From Burkholderiales bacterium (GTDB taxonomy: Bacteria; Pseudomonadota; Gammaproteobacteria; Burkholderiales; Burkholderiaceae_C): a DNA stretch of 47,895 nucleotides. Position 1 is the stretch's first letter, and each line of letters begins with the position of its first letter. The stretch lies in assembly GCA_028868825.1 (NCBI GenBank), contig JAGWTU010000039.1:1-47895 (forward strand), in the 5' to 3' direction. The notes beneath the pieces are model-generated. The model had not been told where the DNA came from. It did not search any database and saw only the letters and a list, made by a program, of their open reading frames with translations. Position numbers and translations under genes: made by a program. Below are positions 36,098 to 44,815 of the stretch, piece by piece.

Positions 36098-36768
36098 ACA
36101 CCGCGAAGGACGAGATCGCCGCCGCCGCGCCGACCGAGGCCATGGCGCCGACGGCGCCCACCGCGCTTTCCCGCGGACTCTGGCGCTGCCAGACCTGCGC
36201 CGGCCTGTGGCGACCGCCGCCGCAGGCGCAGGCCATCGAGTGCCCGCGCTGCGGCAGCACGGTGTACGCACGGCGGCCGCAATCGGCCTCGCGCTGCGCG
36301 GCGCTGCTGCTGGCCGCGGCCTTGCTCTACGTGCCGGCCAACCTGCTGCCGGTCTCGGTCCTCGACTCGCTGCAGGGCTCGGAAAGCGACACCATCTTCG
36401 GCGGCATCGTGCTGCTCTGGCAGGGCGGCTCCTGGCCGCTGGCGCTGCTCGTTTTGGTGGCCAGCATCGTCGTGCCGATGTCCAAGCTGCTCGTGCTGAG
36501 CTACCTGCTGGTCGCGGCGCGCCGCGGCTGGCACCGCGGCCGGCCGCGGCGTGCCCGGCTCTACCGCGCGCTGGTCGCGATCGGGCGCTGGTCGATGCTC
36601 GACATCTACGTCGTCGCGCTGCTCGCGGCGCTCGTGCGCATCCCGTCGCTGGCGGCGATCACGCCCGGCCCGGGCGCCATCGCCTTCGGCGCCGTCGTCG
36701 TGCTGACGATGCTGGCCACGCATGCATTCGATCCCCGGCTGATCTGGGACGCGCCGCGCCCGCGCTGA
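36094..36768 (+). CDS. pqiA: PqiA-domain membrane protein, first half
   Basis: The 224-residue protein has an N-terminal zinc-ribbon-like pair CQTC and CPRC (near residues 33-53) followed by four hydrophobic segments (RCAALLLAAALLYVPANLLP; GSWPLALLVLVASIVVPMSK; IYVVALLAALVRI; AIAFGAVVVLTMLA). This equals one of the two PqiA domains that are fused in the 417-residue E. coli protein. PqiA is the inner-membrane partner of the PqiB needle, which moves lipids between membranes. The ATG overlaps the hemW stop. The other PqiA half is encoded downstream of pqiC. Confidence 0.88.
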   Translation: MNTAKDEIAAAAPTEAMAPTAPTALSRGLWRCQTCAGLWRPPPQAQAIECPRCGSTVYARRPQSASRCAALLLAAALLYVPANLLPVSVLDSLQGSESDTIFGGIVLLWQGGSWPLALLVLVASIVVPMSKLLVLSYLLVAARRGWHRGRPRRARLYRALVAIGRWSMLDIYVVALLAALVRIPSLAAITPGPGAIAFGAVVVLTMLATHAFDPRLIWDAPRPR

Positions 36769-36771
36769 ACG

Positions 36772-38493
36772 ATGGACGAGACCCCGACCCCCGCCCCCAC
36801 GGCGTTGCCCGCGCGGATGCCCGAACCCCGGCCCGAACCAGCGCCCGAACCGACGCCCGAGGTCCGGGTCCGCGTCGAGCGGCGCCCGCCCTGGGCCGGC
36901 TGGCTGATCTGGCTCGTGCCGGTGATCGCCGTCGTCGTCGGCCTGTGGCTCGGCGCCAAGGCCTGGCTCGACCGCGGCCCGGTGATCACCGTCAGCTTCC
37001 TCGGCGCCGAGGGGCTCGAGGCGGGCAAGACCAAGGTCCGCTACAAGGACGTCGACATCGGCACCGTGAGCGCGATCCGGCTCACCCCCGACCACGCACG
37101 CGTCGAGGTCACGGCCGAGCTGAAGAAGTTCGCCGGCATCGACTCGATGCTCGTCGCCGACAGCCGCTTCTGGATCGTCCGCCCGCAGGTCAGCGTCAGC
37201 GGCGTCAGCGGCCTGGGGACGCTGCTCTCGGGCCCCTACATCGGCCTCGACATCGGCCGCTCGAGCCAGGCGCGGCGCAGCTTCGTCGGCCTCGAGGTGC
37301 CGCCCATCGTCACCGCCGGCGTCGCCGGGCGGCGCTTCAAGCTCAAGGCCACGACGATGGGCTCGGTGAGCATCGGCTCGCCGCTGTACTTCCGCCGCGT
37401 GCCGGTGGGCGCCGTCGTCGCCGCCGACCTCGATGCCGACGGCGGCGCCGTCACCTTCACGGTCTTCGTCAACGCGCCCTACGACCGCTTCGTCAGCCAG
37501 CGTTCGCGGTTCTGGCATGCCAGCGGCGTCGACATCTCGCTCGGCGCCGACGGCATCGGCATCCACACGCAATCGCTGGCCAGCATCATCGGCGGCGGCA
37601 TCGCGTTCCAGGACACGAGCGTCGGCGGCCGGCCCGGCGAATCGGAAGCCACTGCCGACGCCGTCTTCACGCTCTACCCGGACCGCGCCCTCGCGCTCAA
37701 GCAGCCCGACCTCGAGGGCCACGACTACCTGGCGCTGTTCTCCTCGTCGGTGCGCGGGCTGCAGGTCGGCGCGCCGGTCGAGTTCCGCGGCCTGTCGATC
37801 GGCGACGTCACGGCGATCGACATCGAGAACCGGCCCGACGCCGCGAACCCCGAGCCGCGCATCGCCGTGCGCATCCGCGTCTACCCGGGCCGGCTGCCGA
37901 CACTGCCGTCGACGCGCCGCGCGAAGCCGCTGAGCGAGCGCGAGACGCTCGACCTGATGATCCGCAAGGGCTTCCGCGCCCAGCTGCGCAACGGCAACCT
38001 GCTGACCGGCCAGCTCTACGTCGCGCTCGACTATTTCGCGCGCGCACCGGCCGCGCAGGTCGACTGGCGGCGCGACCCGCCGCTGTTCCCGACCGTGCCC
38101 GGCAGCCTCGACAGCTTCCAGGACGCGCTGGCCGGCATCACCGACAAGATCGCCAGGCTGCCGCTCGACCAGGTGGCGCAGGACCTGCGCGCCACGCTGG
38201 CCGCGGCGCAGGCGGCGCTGGCGCACACCGACGCGCTCGTGCAGCAGCTCGGCGGCGAGCTCGCGCCCGAGGCGCGCGCGACGCTCGTCGATGCGCGACG
38301 CGCGCTCGCCGGACTCGACCGCACGCTCGATTCGGTCGACCACCTCGTGCAGCCGGGCGCGCCGCTGTCGGCGCAGGCCGGCGCCACGCTGGGCGAGGTG
38401 AGCGAGGCGGCGAAGTCGCTGCGCGCGCTCGCCGACTATCTCGAACGCCACCCCGAGACGCTGCTGCGCGGCAAGCCCGAGGACCGTCGATGA
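36772..38493 (+). CDS. pqiB: Intermembrane lipid transport protein PqiB (MCE/MlaD domains)
   Basis: The 573-residue protein has a Pro-rich cytosolic start, one membrane anchor (WLIWLVPVIAVVVGLWLGAK, about 43-63) and three MCE/MlaD repeats in the periplasm. The first begins ITVSFLGAEGLEAGKTKVRYK, another runs through KLKATTMGSVSIGSPLYFR, and a third through DYLALFSSSVRGLQVGAPVEFRG. A long C-terminal helix-rich region (about 460-573) follows. PqiB forms a stacked tube linking inner and outer membranes. It begins three bases after the pqiA-like gene and overlaps pqiC by four bases. Confidence 0.94.
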   Translation: MDETPTPAPTALPARMPEPRPEPAPEPTPEVRVRVERRPPWAGWLIWLVPVIAVVVGLWLGAKAWLDRGPVITVSFLGAEGLEAGKTKVRYKDVDIGTVSAIRLTPDHARVEVTAELKKFAGIDSMLVADSRFWIVRPQVSVSGVSGLGTLLSGPYIGLDIGRSSQARRSFVGLEVPPIVTAGVAGRRFKLKATTMGSVSIGSPLYFRRVPVGAVVAADLDADGGAVTFTVFVNAPYDRFVSQRSRFWHASGVDISLGADGIGIHTQSLASIIGGGIAFQDTSVGGRPGESEATADAVFTLYPDRALALKQPDLEGHDYLALFSSSVRGLQVGAPVEFRGLSIGDVTAIDIENRPDAANPEPRIAVRIRVYPGRLPTLPSTRRAKPLSERETLDLMIRKGFRAQLRNGNLLTGQLYVALDYFARAPAAQVDWRRDPPLFPTVPGSLDSFQDALAGITDKIARLPLDQVAQDLRATLAAAQAALAHTDALVQQLGGELAPEARATLVDARRALAGLDRTLDSVDHLVQPGAPLSAQAGATLGEVSEAAKSLRALADYLERHPETLLRGKPEDRR

Positions 38494-39113
38494 ACGACAA
38501 GCCACCGCTGCCGACCGGTGCCCGCGCCGCCGCGTTCGCCATCGCCGCCGCGCTGCTCGGCGCCTGCGCCTCGGCCCCCGTCGAGACCTTCCACACGCTG
38601 CGCCCGGCCGCTGCCGCCTGGCCGGCGTCGACCATCGCCGTCGCGCCGGTGACGCTGCCGGCCCTCGTCGACCGCCCGCAATGGGTGCTGCGCGACGCCG
38701 ACGGCGCCGTGCGCATCCTCGAGCAGCAGCGCTGGGCGCAGCCGCTGGCGGCCGACCTCGCGCAGGCGCTGGGCGAGGATCTGGCGCGCGAGATCGCCGC
38801 CGCCGGCATCACGACGCCGGCGCTGCAGCTGGCGCTGCGCGTCGAACGCTTCGACACGCTGGCCGCGCCGGCGCCGGCCATCGCCGACACCTACAGCTGG
38901 ACGCTGGCCTGCACGGGAGCGGCGACGCCGCTGCGCCAAGGGCGCTGGGACAGCGGCGTCGTGCCGCTGGCCGGCGCCGCGGCGCCGGCTGCGCCATCGA
39001 CGCCGCCGTCACCACCCTTCGACGCCTGGCGTGCCGCGCATGCCCAAGCGCTGGCCGGCGCCGCGCGCGCCGTCGTGCGCTCGCTGGCCGAGCAGCCGCC
39101 GCGCTGCCCCTGA
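38490..39113 (+). CDS. pqiC: PqiC-type outer-membrane lipoprotein (ABC transport auxiliary family)
   Basis: The 207-residue protein has a lipoprotein signal with lipobox LLGAC (Cys27) and the PqiC/LptE-like body: FHTLRPA, IAVAPVTLPALVDRPQWVLR, and an LxxALGEDLAREI helix. PqiC anchors the PqiB tube at the outer membrane. Its start overlaps the pqiB stop (ATGA). An Ala/Pro-rich linker near residues 160-180 is noticeable. The neighbours on both sides are PqiA halves. Confidence 0.9.
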   Translation: MNDKPPLPTGARAAAFAIAAALLGACASAPVETFHTLRPAAAAWPASTIAVAPVTLPALVDRPQWVLRDADGAVRILEQQRWAQPLAADLAQALGEDLAREIAAAGITTPALQLALRVERFDTLAAPAPAIADTYSWTLACTGAATPLRQGRWDSGVVPLAGAAAPAAPSTPPSPPFDAWRAAHAQALAGAARAVVRSLAEQPPRCP

Positions 39114-39115
39114 CG

Positions 39116-39745
39116 ATGCGCGACGGCGAGACCATCGCCTGTGGCGAATGCGACCTGCTGTTGCGCGGCGCCGCGCTGGCGCCGGGCACGCGCGCGCGCT
39201 GCCCGCGCTGCGGCGCGCTGCTGGCGCGCGCGCCGGCCAGCGGCGTCGACCGGCCGCTGGCGCTGGCGCTGGCCAGCCTCGTGACGCTGGCCGTCGCGCA
39301 CCTGAATCCGGTCTTCGGCATCGAGGTCCAGGGCCAGATCCTGTCGACCAGCCTGTGGGGCGCCGCGGCCATCCTCTACCGCGAGGGCGCCTGGTTCCTG
39401 AGCGCGCTCGTGCTGGCGACGACGCTGCTGTTCCCGGCGCTGCAGCTGCTGGCGATCTGCGATGCGCTGCTGGCGCGGCGTGCCGGCCACAACGCGTCGA
39501 CGCGGCTGCTGCGGCTGCTGCACGCCGTCGAGCCCTGGGTCATGGTCGAGGTCTTCATGCTCGGCGTCCTCATCGCCGTCGTCAAACTCTCGAGCCTGGC
39601 CGGCGTGCTGCCCGGCGCCGGCCTCGTCGCCTTCGCCGCGGCGATGCTGCTGATGGCCGCGACCTCGGCCAGCTTCGACGCCCACCGGGCGCTGCTGGCC
39701 TCATCGCAGGTCTTGCCGCCCCCGCCGACCTCGCCGCTCAGCTGA
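39116..39745 (+). CDS. PqiA-domain membrane protein, second half
   Basis: The 209-residue protein has the zinc-ribbon-like CGEC and CPRC pairs (near residues 9-35) and four hydrophobic segments, the pattern of a single PqiA domain. Together with the gene before pqiB it makes up the equivalent of the two-domain PqiA. The start is two bases after the pqiC stop. Its last eight bases overlap the convergent MCP gene, so the two transcripts are antisense at their ends. Confidence 0.86.
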   Translation: MRDGETIACGECDLLLRGAALAPGTRARCPRCGALLARAPASGVDRPLALALASLVTLAVAHLNPVFGIEVQGQILSTSLWGAAAILYREGAWFLSALVLATTLLFPALQLLAICDALLARRAGHNASTRLLRLLHAVEPWVMVEVFMLGVLIAVVKLSSLAGVLPGAGLVAFAAAMLLMAATSASFDAHRALLASSQVLPPPPTSPLS

Positions 39746-42176
39746 CCAGCGTCGCGACGTCCTCGTCGCGCACCGACCAGGCCTGCGCCCGCGGCTTGCC
39801 CGCGGGGGTGCTGCCGATGGCGTCGTGGCGGTAGATGCCGCAGCCCAGCAGCGTGCCGTCGGCGGCGCAGGTCACGTACGACTCCTTGGGCGTGATCTCG
39901 CCGGTGAGCGGGTTGCCGATCTCGTACTTGACCCAGCCGCCTCCGGCATCGGCGGCGGCCCAGACCTGCTCGAGGAAATGCCCGTTCAGCCCGGGCTGGG
40001 ACTGGAACGATTCGCCGACCTTGCCGGGGTGGGCGCCGTGGGCGAGGATGGTGCCCGAGCGGTCGCCGCTGAAGATGTAGAGGTCGCGGTCGATGAACTC
40101 GCCGTCGCGGTCGTGGAAGTCGGCGAAGGCCTGGCTGCGGCCGACGCGGTCGAGATGCGCACGGGCGCGCTCGATCATCGCCAGCGCCTCGTCGGCCGAG
40201 CCCTGGCGCAGCCGCATCGTCGCCACCGCCTCGCGCAGCTTGGCCGCGCGGTCGACGAGCGCGTGCGACGCCGTCGACGACTCCTCGACCAGCGCGGCGT
40301 TCTCGCGCGTGATCTCGTCGAGGTTGCCCACCGTCTGCGTGACCTCGTCGAGGCCGGCGCTCTGCTGCGTGCTCGAAGCCGAGATCGTGCGCAGCTGCAC
40401 CGAGACCTCCTGCACGCCGTCGACGATGACGGCCAGCGCCTCGCTGACATGGCCGAGCTTCTCGCTCGAGATCTGCACCTGCAGCCCGGCATCGCCGATG
40501 AGGTGGCGGATCTCGTCGGCCGAGTCGCCGCAGCGCTTGGCGAGCTGGCGCACCTCGGTGGCGACGACGGCGAAACCCTTGCCGGCGTCGCCGGCGCGCG
40601 CGGCCTCGATGGCGGCGTTGAGCGAGAGCATGCCGGTCTGGAAGGCGACATCGTCGATCACCGCGACGACCTCGGCGACGCGCTCGCTGGCCTGCTGCAT
40701 CTGCAGCATCGCCTGCACGGTGTCCTGCATCGCCGTGTTGCTCTCCGAGGCCTGTCGCGCCAGGCGTTCGGTGAGCTGGTCGAGCGAGCGCGCCGCCTCG
40801 GCGTTGGCGGCGACGGCCGTCGAGAGCTCGCCGATCGCGCTCACCGAGCCGCGCAGGCTGCTCGCCTGCTCGTCGGTGCGGTTGGCCAGACGGGCGCTGC
40901 CGTCGCTGACCTGCTGGCCGGTCTGGTTGACCATCGACGCGCTGTTGCGGATCTCCGAGACGAGCGCCGAGAGGCGGTCGCTCATGGCCTCGACGACATG
41001 GCCGATGTCGGCCAACTCGTCGCGACCCTCGATGTCGAGCCGGTGCGCGAGGTTGCCGGCGGCGATCGCCTCGGTGCCGCGCATGAGCCCGGCCAGCGAC
41101 TGCCGGAACGTCACCGAGAAGCAGGTCAGCAGATAGGCCAGCAGCGCCAGGCCCAGCGCGAACGAGCCGCCTTGCAGCGCCATGTTGCTGTCGATGCGGC
41201 GCACGCGCGCGTCGAGTTCGGCGCGCAGGCGCAGGGTCGCGTCATGCTGGAGCGCGCCGAGCAGGCCGACGGCTGTGCCCGCGTGCTCGAAATAGTCGCC
41301 GCCATCCGCGGCCACCGTCCCGCCGCCGAAGATCGCCCGCGTGTCGTGCGCCAGACCGAGCGTGAGCGCGCGCGCCTGGGCCCAGGAGCCGGGCACCTCG
41401 CCGCCCGCGCGCTCGAGCGAGGCCAGCTTGCCCGCGATGTCGGAGACGCCGCGCTGCATGGCGCCGGCCAGGCCGAGCAGGTCGGCGCGCTCGTCGGGCG
41501 TGACGCCGCCGCGGGCGATCAGCCCGGCGCCGAGGCCGCGCGCCTGCGCCGTGGTCTCGACGACCGGAATCAGCGCATTGACGATGACGTCGACGAGGAA
41601 GTACGCGCGCGGCTCGGGGTCCAGCACCATGGTCGAGCGCTCGCCGTTGAGCAGCGCGAACTGCCGCAGCGCCTCGACCGCCTCGCTGTGGCGCGCGAAC
41701 ACCGCCGCCGCATCGCCGAGGTTGCGCCCGGCGGGCAGCGCCAGCAGCTGGGCGCGCACCGGCTTCCAGGCGTCGGCGAGCGCGTAGTCGCCTCGGCCGG
41801 CGGCGAGGTGGGCGTCGAGCGCGGCCACCGCGGCCGCGAGCTGGTGGCGCGCCTCGTCGCGGGCGGCGCCGGCCTGGGTGTCGCCGTCGAGCACCCGGTT
41901 CGCGAGCCCGCGCAGCAGCTGCGTCCGCAGCACCAGCGGCATGATCAGCTCCGAGACCTCCGCGCCCTGGATCTCGACGAGCGTTGCGCGGCGCGTGGCG
42001 AATTCGTCGTTGAAGACCATCGCCATCAGCGCGCACATCGGCAGCAGCACCGAGGCCGCCATCAGCGCGACCTTGCCGCTCATGCGCAGGCGCAGCATCA
42101 GCTGGCGGCCGGGCCGCAGCGCGCGATCGATCCAGCGCCGGCCGGGACGCAGCCGGGCCTTGGGGAAGGTGAACAT
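39738..42176 (-). CDS. Methyl-accepting chemotaxis protein with C-terminal Cache-like domain
   Basis: The 812-residue receptor has TM1 near 33-55, a mostly helical periplasmic domain of about 280 residues, TM2 near 338-357 and a HAMP domain (about 355-405). A signalling domain follows with the hairpin tip DDVAFQTGMLSLNAAIEAAR. After the signalling domain, residues about 675-785 look like a single Cache domain (FADFHDRDGEFIDRDLYIFS; GGGWVKYEIGNPLTGE; YVTCAADGTLLGCGIYR). Cache domains usually lie outside the cell; here it would be cytosolic. The ATG at MFTFPKARL was chosen; longer frames overlap cheB. It is the last gene of the chemotaxis operon, 25 bases after cheB. Confidence 0.9.
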   Translation of the reverse strand: MFTFPKARLRPGRRWIDRALRPGRQLMLRLRMSGKVALMAASVLLPMCALMAMVFNDEFATRRATLVEIQGAEVSELIMPLVLRTQLLRGLANRVLDGDTQAGAARDEARHQLAAAVAALDAHLAAGRGDYALADAWKPVRAQLLALPAGRNLGDAAAVFARHSEAVEALRQFALLNGERSTMVLDPEPRAYFLVDVIVNALIPVVETTAQARGLGAGLIARGGVTPDERADLLGLAGAMQRGVSDIAGKLASLERAGGEVPGSWAQARALTLGLAHDTRAIFGGGTVAADGGDYFEHAGTAVGLLGALQHDATLRLRAELDARVRRIDSNMALQGGSFALGLALLAYLLTCFSVTFRQSLAGLMRGTEAIAAGNLAHRLDIEGRDELADIGHVVEAMSDRLSALVSEIRNSASMVNQTGQQVSDGSARLANRTDEQASSLRGSVSAIGELSTAVAANAEAARSLDQLTERLARQASESNTAMQDTVQAMLQMQQASERVAEVVAVIDDVAFQTGMLSLNAAIEAARAGDAGKGFAVVATEVRQLAKRCGDSADEIRHLIGDAGLQVQISSEKLGHVSEALAVIVDGVQEVSVQLRTISASSTQQSAGLDEVTQTVGNLDEITRENAALVEESSTASHALVDRAAKLREAVATMRLRQGSADEALAMIERARAHLDRVGRSQAFADFHDRDGEFIDRDLYIFSGDRSGTILAHGAHPGKVGESFQSQPGLNGHFLEQVWAAADAGGGWVKYEIGNPLTGEITPKESYVTCAADGTLLGCGIYRHDAIGSTPAGKPRAQAWSVRDEDVATLVS

Positions 42177-42201
42177 GGCAGCCTCGAATGGATGGTGGCG
42201 T

Positions 42202-43344
42202 TCAGCCGGCCGCCAGCGTTTCGCTGCTGGCGGTGCGGGCGATCCAGGGACCGATGTCGGCCAGTCCCAGCACATGGTCGGCGGCGCCCATGCGCGCGGC
42301 CTCGCGCGGCATGCCGTAGACGACGCAGCTGGCCTCGTCCTGCGCCGCCGTCACGGCGCCGGCCTGGCGCATCTCGAGCAGGCCGCGCGCGCCGTCGTCG
42401 CCCATGCCGGTGAGGATCACGCCGAGCGCGTTGCGCCCGGCATGCTGGGCCACCGACTTGAAGAGCACGTCGACCGAGGGCTTGTGGCGGTTGACGAGCG
42501 GGCCGTCGCGCACCGCGACGACGTACTGCGCGCCGTTGCGCTGCAGCTGCATGTGGCGGCCGCCGGGGGCGATGAGCACGCGGCCCGGGATCACGCGGTC
42601 GCCGTCGCGCGCCTCCTTGACCTCCATCGCGCACAGGCCGTCCAGGCGCGCGGCGAAGGCCGGCGTGAAGGTCTCGGGCATGTGCTGGACGATGACGACG
42701 CCGGGCGTCGTGCGCGGCAGCTTCGTCAGCACCGCCTCGATCGCCTGCACGCCGCCGGTGGAACTGCCGATGGCGATGACGCGGTCGGTCGTCTCGTGCA
42801 GCGCGCCGCCGAAGGGACGCGGCACCGGCAGCGGCGCGCGCGCCGCCCCGGCCGACGTGCCGGCGGTCGGGGCGGCGACCGTGGCGGCCGCACCCGCTGC
42901 GCCCGAAGCGACCGAAGCGCGCCGCGCCAGCTGGCCGACATTCGCCTGCGAGGCCGCGCGCACCGCGGCGACGAGGCCGTTGCTGGAATCGACGAGGAAG
43001 TCGCGCAGCCCCATCTTGGGCTTGGTGACGAAGCTCACCGCGCCTTCGGCCAGCGCCTGCAGCGTCGTCGCTGCGCCGGCGGCCGTCAGCGTCGAGCACA
43101 TCACGACCGGCGTCGGCCGCTCGGCCATCACCTTGCGCAGGAAGCTGATGCCGTCCATGCGCGGCATCTCGACGTCGAGCACGACGACATCGGGCCAGCG
43201 CGCCTGCATCTTCGGCCACGCGAACAGCGGGTCGCCGGCGGTGGCGATGACCTCGATGCCGCCGGCGGTCAGCGTGTCCGCGAGGTGGCGGCGCACGACG
43301 GCGGAATCGTCGATGACGATGGCAGTGATCTTCTTTTCGGACAT
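42202..43344 (-). CDS. cheB: Chemotaxis protein-glutamate methylesterase/deamidase CheB
   Basis: The 380-residue protein has an N-terminal receiver domain with the phosphorylated Asp57 (VVVLDVEMPRMDG), an Ala/Gly-rich linker (about 140-180), and the methylesterase domain with Ser195 (GSSTGG), His221 (QHMP) and Asp317 (GMGDDG) as the triad. It removes methyl groups from receptors and is activated by CheA. The start follows cheD by three bases. All catalytic residues are present. Confidence 0.97.
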   Translation of the reverse strand: MSEKKITAIVIDDSAVVRRHLADTLTAGGIEVIATAGDPLFAWPKMQARWPDVVVLDVEMPRMDGISFLRKVMAERPTPVVMCSTLTAAGAATTLQALAEGAVSFVTKPKMGLRDFLVDSSNGLVAAVRAASQANVGQLARRASVASGAAGAAATVAAPTAGTSAGAARAPLPVPRPFGGALHETTDRVIAIGSSTGGVQAIEAVLTKLPRTTPGVVIVQHMPETFTPAFAARLDGLCAMEVKEARDGDRVIPGRVLIAPGGRHMQLQRNGAQYVVAVRDGPLVNRHKPSVDVLFKSVAQHAGRNALGVILTGMGDDGARGLLEMRQAGAVTAAQDEASCVVYGMPREAARMGAADHVLGLADIGPWIARTASSETLAAG

Positions 43345-43347
43345 CTC

Positions 43348-44031
43348 TCAGTTCCCCTTCCTGCCCAACATCGGCAGCAACTGGCTCTGCGGCGCCTTGC
43401 CCGCGCCGCGCTTCATGTCGACCTCGCCGCTGGCCAGCCGCAGCGTCACCGTGCGCGGCACGTCCTCGCCGACGTCGACGCCCTGCAGCTGGAAGCCGTG
43501 GCGGTCGACGAAGGTCCACCCCTGTTCGATATTGCGTTCGCCGACGTTGAACTTCAGGCCGCTGCCCTCGGGCATCGTGTCGGCGCCGCCGTACAGGTGG
43601 GCGTGGAATTCCTTGGGCGAGCAGCCGCTGGCGCGGATGTGCTGCAGCAGCACGTCCAGCGCCTCCTCGCCGTAGCGGCCGTCGACGCCCTCGTCGCCGG
43701 CGCGCGTGCGCGACGGCAGCAGGTAATGGCACATGCCGCCGAGGCGCCGCGTCGGGTGCCACAGCGTCAGCGCGACGCACGAACCCAGCAGCGTCTTGAT
43801 CGTCGCCGCCTTGTCGCCGAAATGCAGCTGGCCCGGCATCAGGAACACGTCCTCGCCCGGCTGCGCCGGCAGCTGCCAGTACGACTGCTGCACCGCGGCG
43901 GCGACCGGCTTGGCCACCGGCGCGCGCTGCGCGTGGCCGTGGCCGTGGCCATGGCCGCCGCGTGCCGCGGCCGTGCGCGCGCGCGCCTGCGCCATGCGCT
44001 CGACCAGCGTCGTGCGTTCAGGCGTGGACAT
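43348..44031 (-). CDS. cheD: Chemoreceptor glutamine deamidase CheD
   Basis: The 227-residue protein has the CheD catalytic pair, Cys85 in LLGSCVALTLW and His102 in GGMCHYLLP, and the later KFNVGERNIEQG. It deamidates receptor glutamines and modulates adaptation. The N-terminal 50 residues form an extension rich in His and Gly (GGHGHGHGH at 25-33) that is not part of the usual CheD core; it could bind metal. The start overlaps the cheR end by 14 bases. Confidence 0.95.
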   Translation of the reverse strand: MSTPERTTLVERMAQARARTAAARGGHGHGHGHAQRAPVAKPVAAAVQQSYWQLPAQPGEDVFLMPGQLHFGDKAATIKTLLGSCVALTLWHPTRRLGGMCHYLLPSRTRAGDEGVDGRYGEEALDVLLQHIRASGCSPKEFHAHLYGGADTMPEGSGLKFNVGERNIEQGWTFVDRHGFQLQGVDVGEDVPRTVTLRLASGEVDMKRGAGKAPQSQLLPMLGRKGN

Positions 44032-44815
44032 GGACGGCCGTGGCCACCACCTTCAGCGGCAGGCCGAGCGAGGACAGCGATTCGGCGTGGCCCGTGTAGA
44101 GCACGCCGTCGGGCTTGAGCTGGGTCAGCACGCGGCGCACGATCTGGCCCTTGGCCTCGTTGTCGAAATAGATCAACACGTTGCGCAGGAAGATGACGTC
44201 GAAGGGCGGCAGCTTGGGCAGCTCCTGCATCAGGTTGGCCTGCACGAAGCGCACGCGGTCGCGCAGCGACTTGGCGATCAGCAGCTGGCCCTCGTGCTCG
44301 CCCTGGCCCTTGAGGCAATAACGCTTGAGGTACTCGGGCGGCACCATGCGCGCGCGTTCCAGCGGGTACAGCGCGCGCTGGGCGCTGGCGACGACGCTCG
44401 TCGAGAGGTCGGTGCCGATGACCTGCCAGGGCCGCTGGCCGAGCACGTCGGCCATCAGCATCGCCGTGCTGTAGGCCTCCTCGCCCGACGAGCTGGCGGC
44501 GCTCCACACCTTCCATTCGCGCTGCGGGTCGGCGCGCAGGCGATCGCCGAGGTCGTTGAAATGCTGCGGCTCGCGGAAGAAATAGGTCTCGTTGGTCGTC
44601 AGGCGGTCGATCACGCGCGTCATCTCGGCGGCCGGCGCATGGCCGGCGACGAGGCGGTCGACATAGGCGTCGACATTGGCCTCGCCGGCCTCCTGCGCCA
44701 GTTTCTGCAGCCGGCCCGCGACCAGCGCATGCTTGTTCTCGCCCAGGCGGATGCCGGAGACGCCCTCGAACAGCTTCGTCACTGCCACGAAGGCCTTGTT
44801 CGACAGCGCGGTCAC
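44018..44815 (-). CDS. cheR: Chemotaxis receptor methyltransferase CheR
   Basis: The 265-residue enzyme has the CheR N-terminal helical domain and an AdoMet-binding domain. Visible motifs are RLTTNETYFFREPQHF (71-86), VWSAASSSGEEAYSTAM (103-119), GTDLS (134-138) and FLRNVLIYF (209-217). It methylates receptor glutamates. The start is a GTG overlapping the aer stop (GTGA) with GGAGG just upstream. No pentapeptide-binding TPR domain is present. It is embedded in the chemotaxis operon between aer and cheD. Confidence 0.96.
   Translation of the reverse strand: MTALSNKAFVAVTKLFEGVSGIRLGENKHALVAGRLQKLAQEAGEANVDAYVDRLVAGHAPAAEMTRVIDRLTTNETYFFREPQHFNDLGDRLRADPQREWKVWSAASSSGEEAYSTAMLMADVLGQRPWQVIGTDLSTSVVASAQRALYPLERARMVPPEYLKRYCLKGQGEHEGQLLIAKSLRDRVRFVQANLMQELPKLPPFDVIFLRNVLIYFDNEAKGQIVRRVLTQLKPDGVLYTGHAESLSSLGLPLKVVATAVHVHA

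Noticed and set aside
39825..42413. 862-codon plus-strand frame opposite the MCP
   Set aside because: No domain and composition typical of an antisense shadow; the minus-strand MCP has TM, HAMP and signalling motifs.
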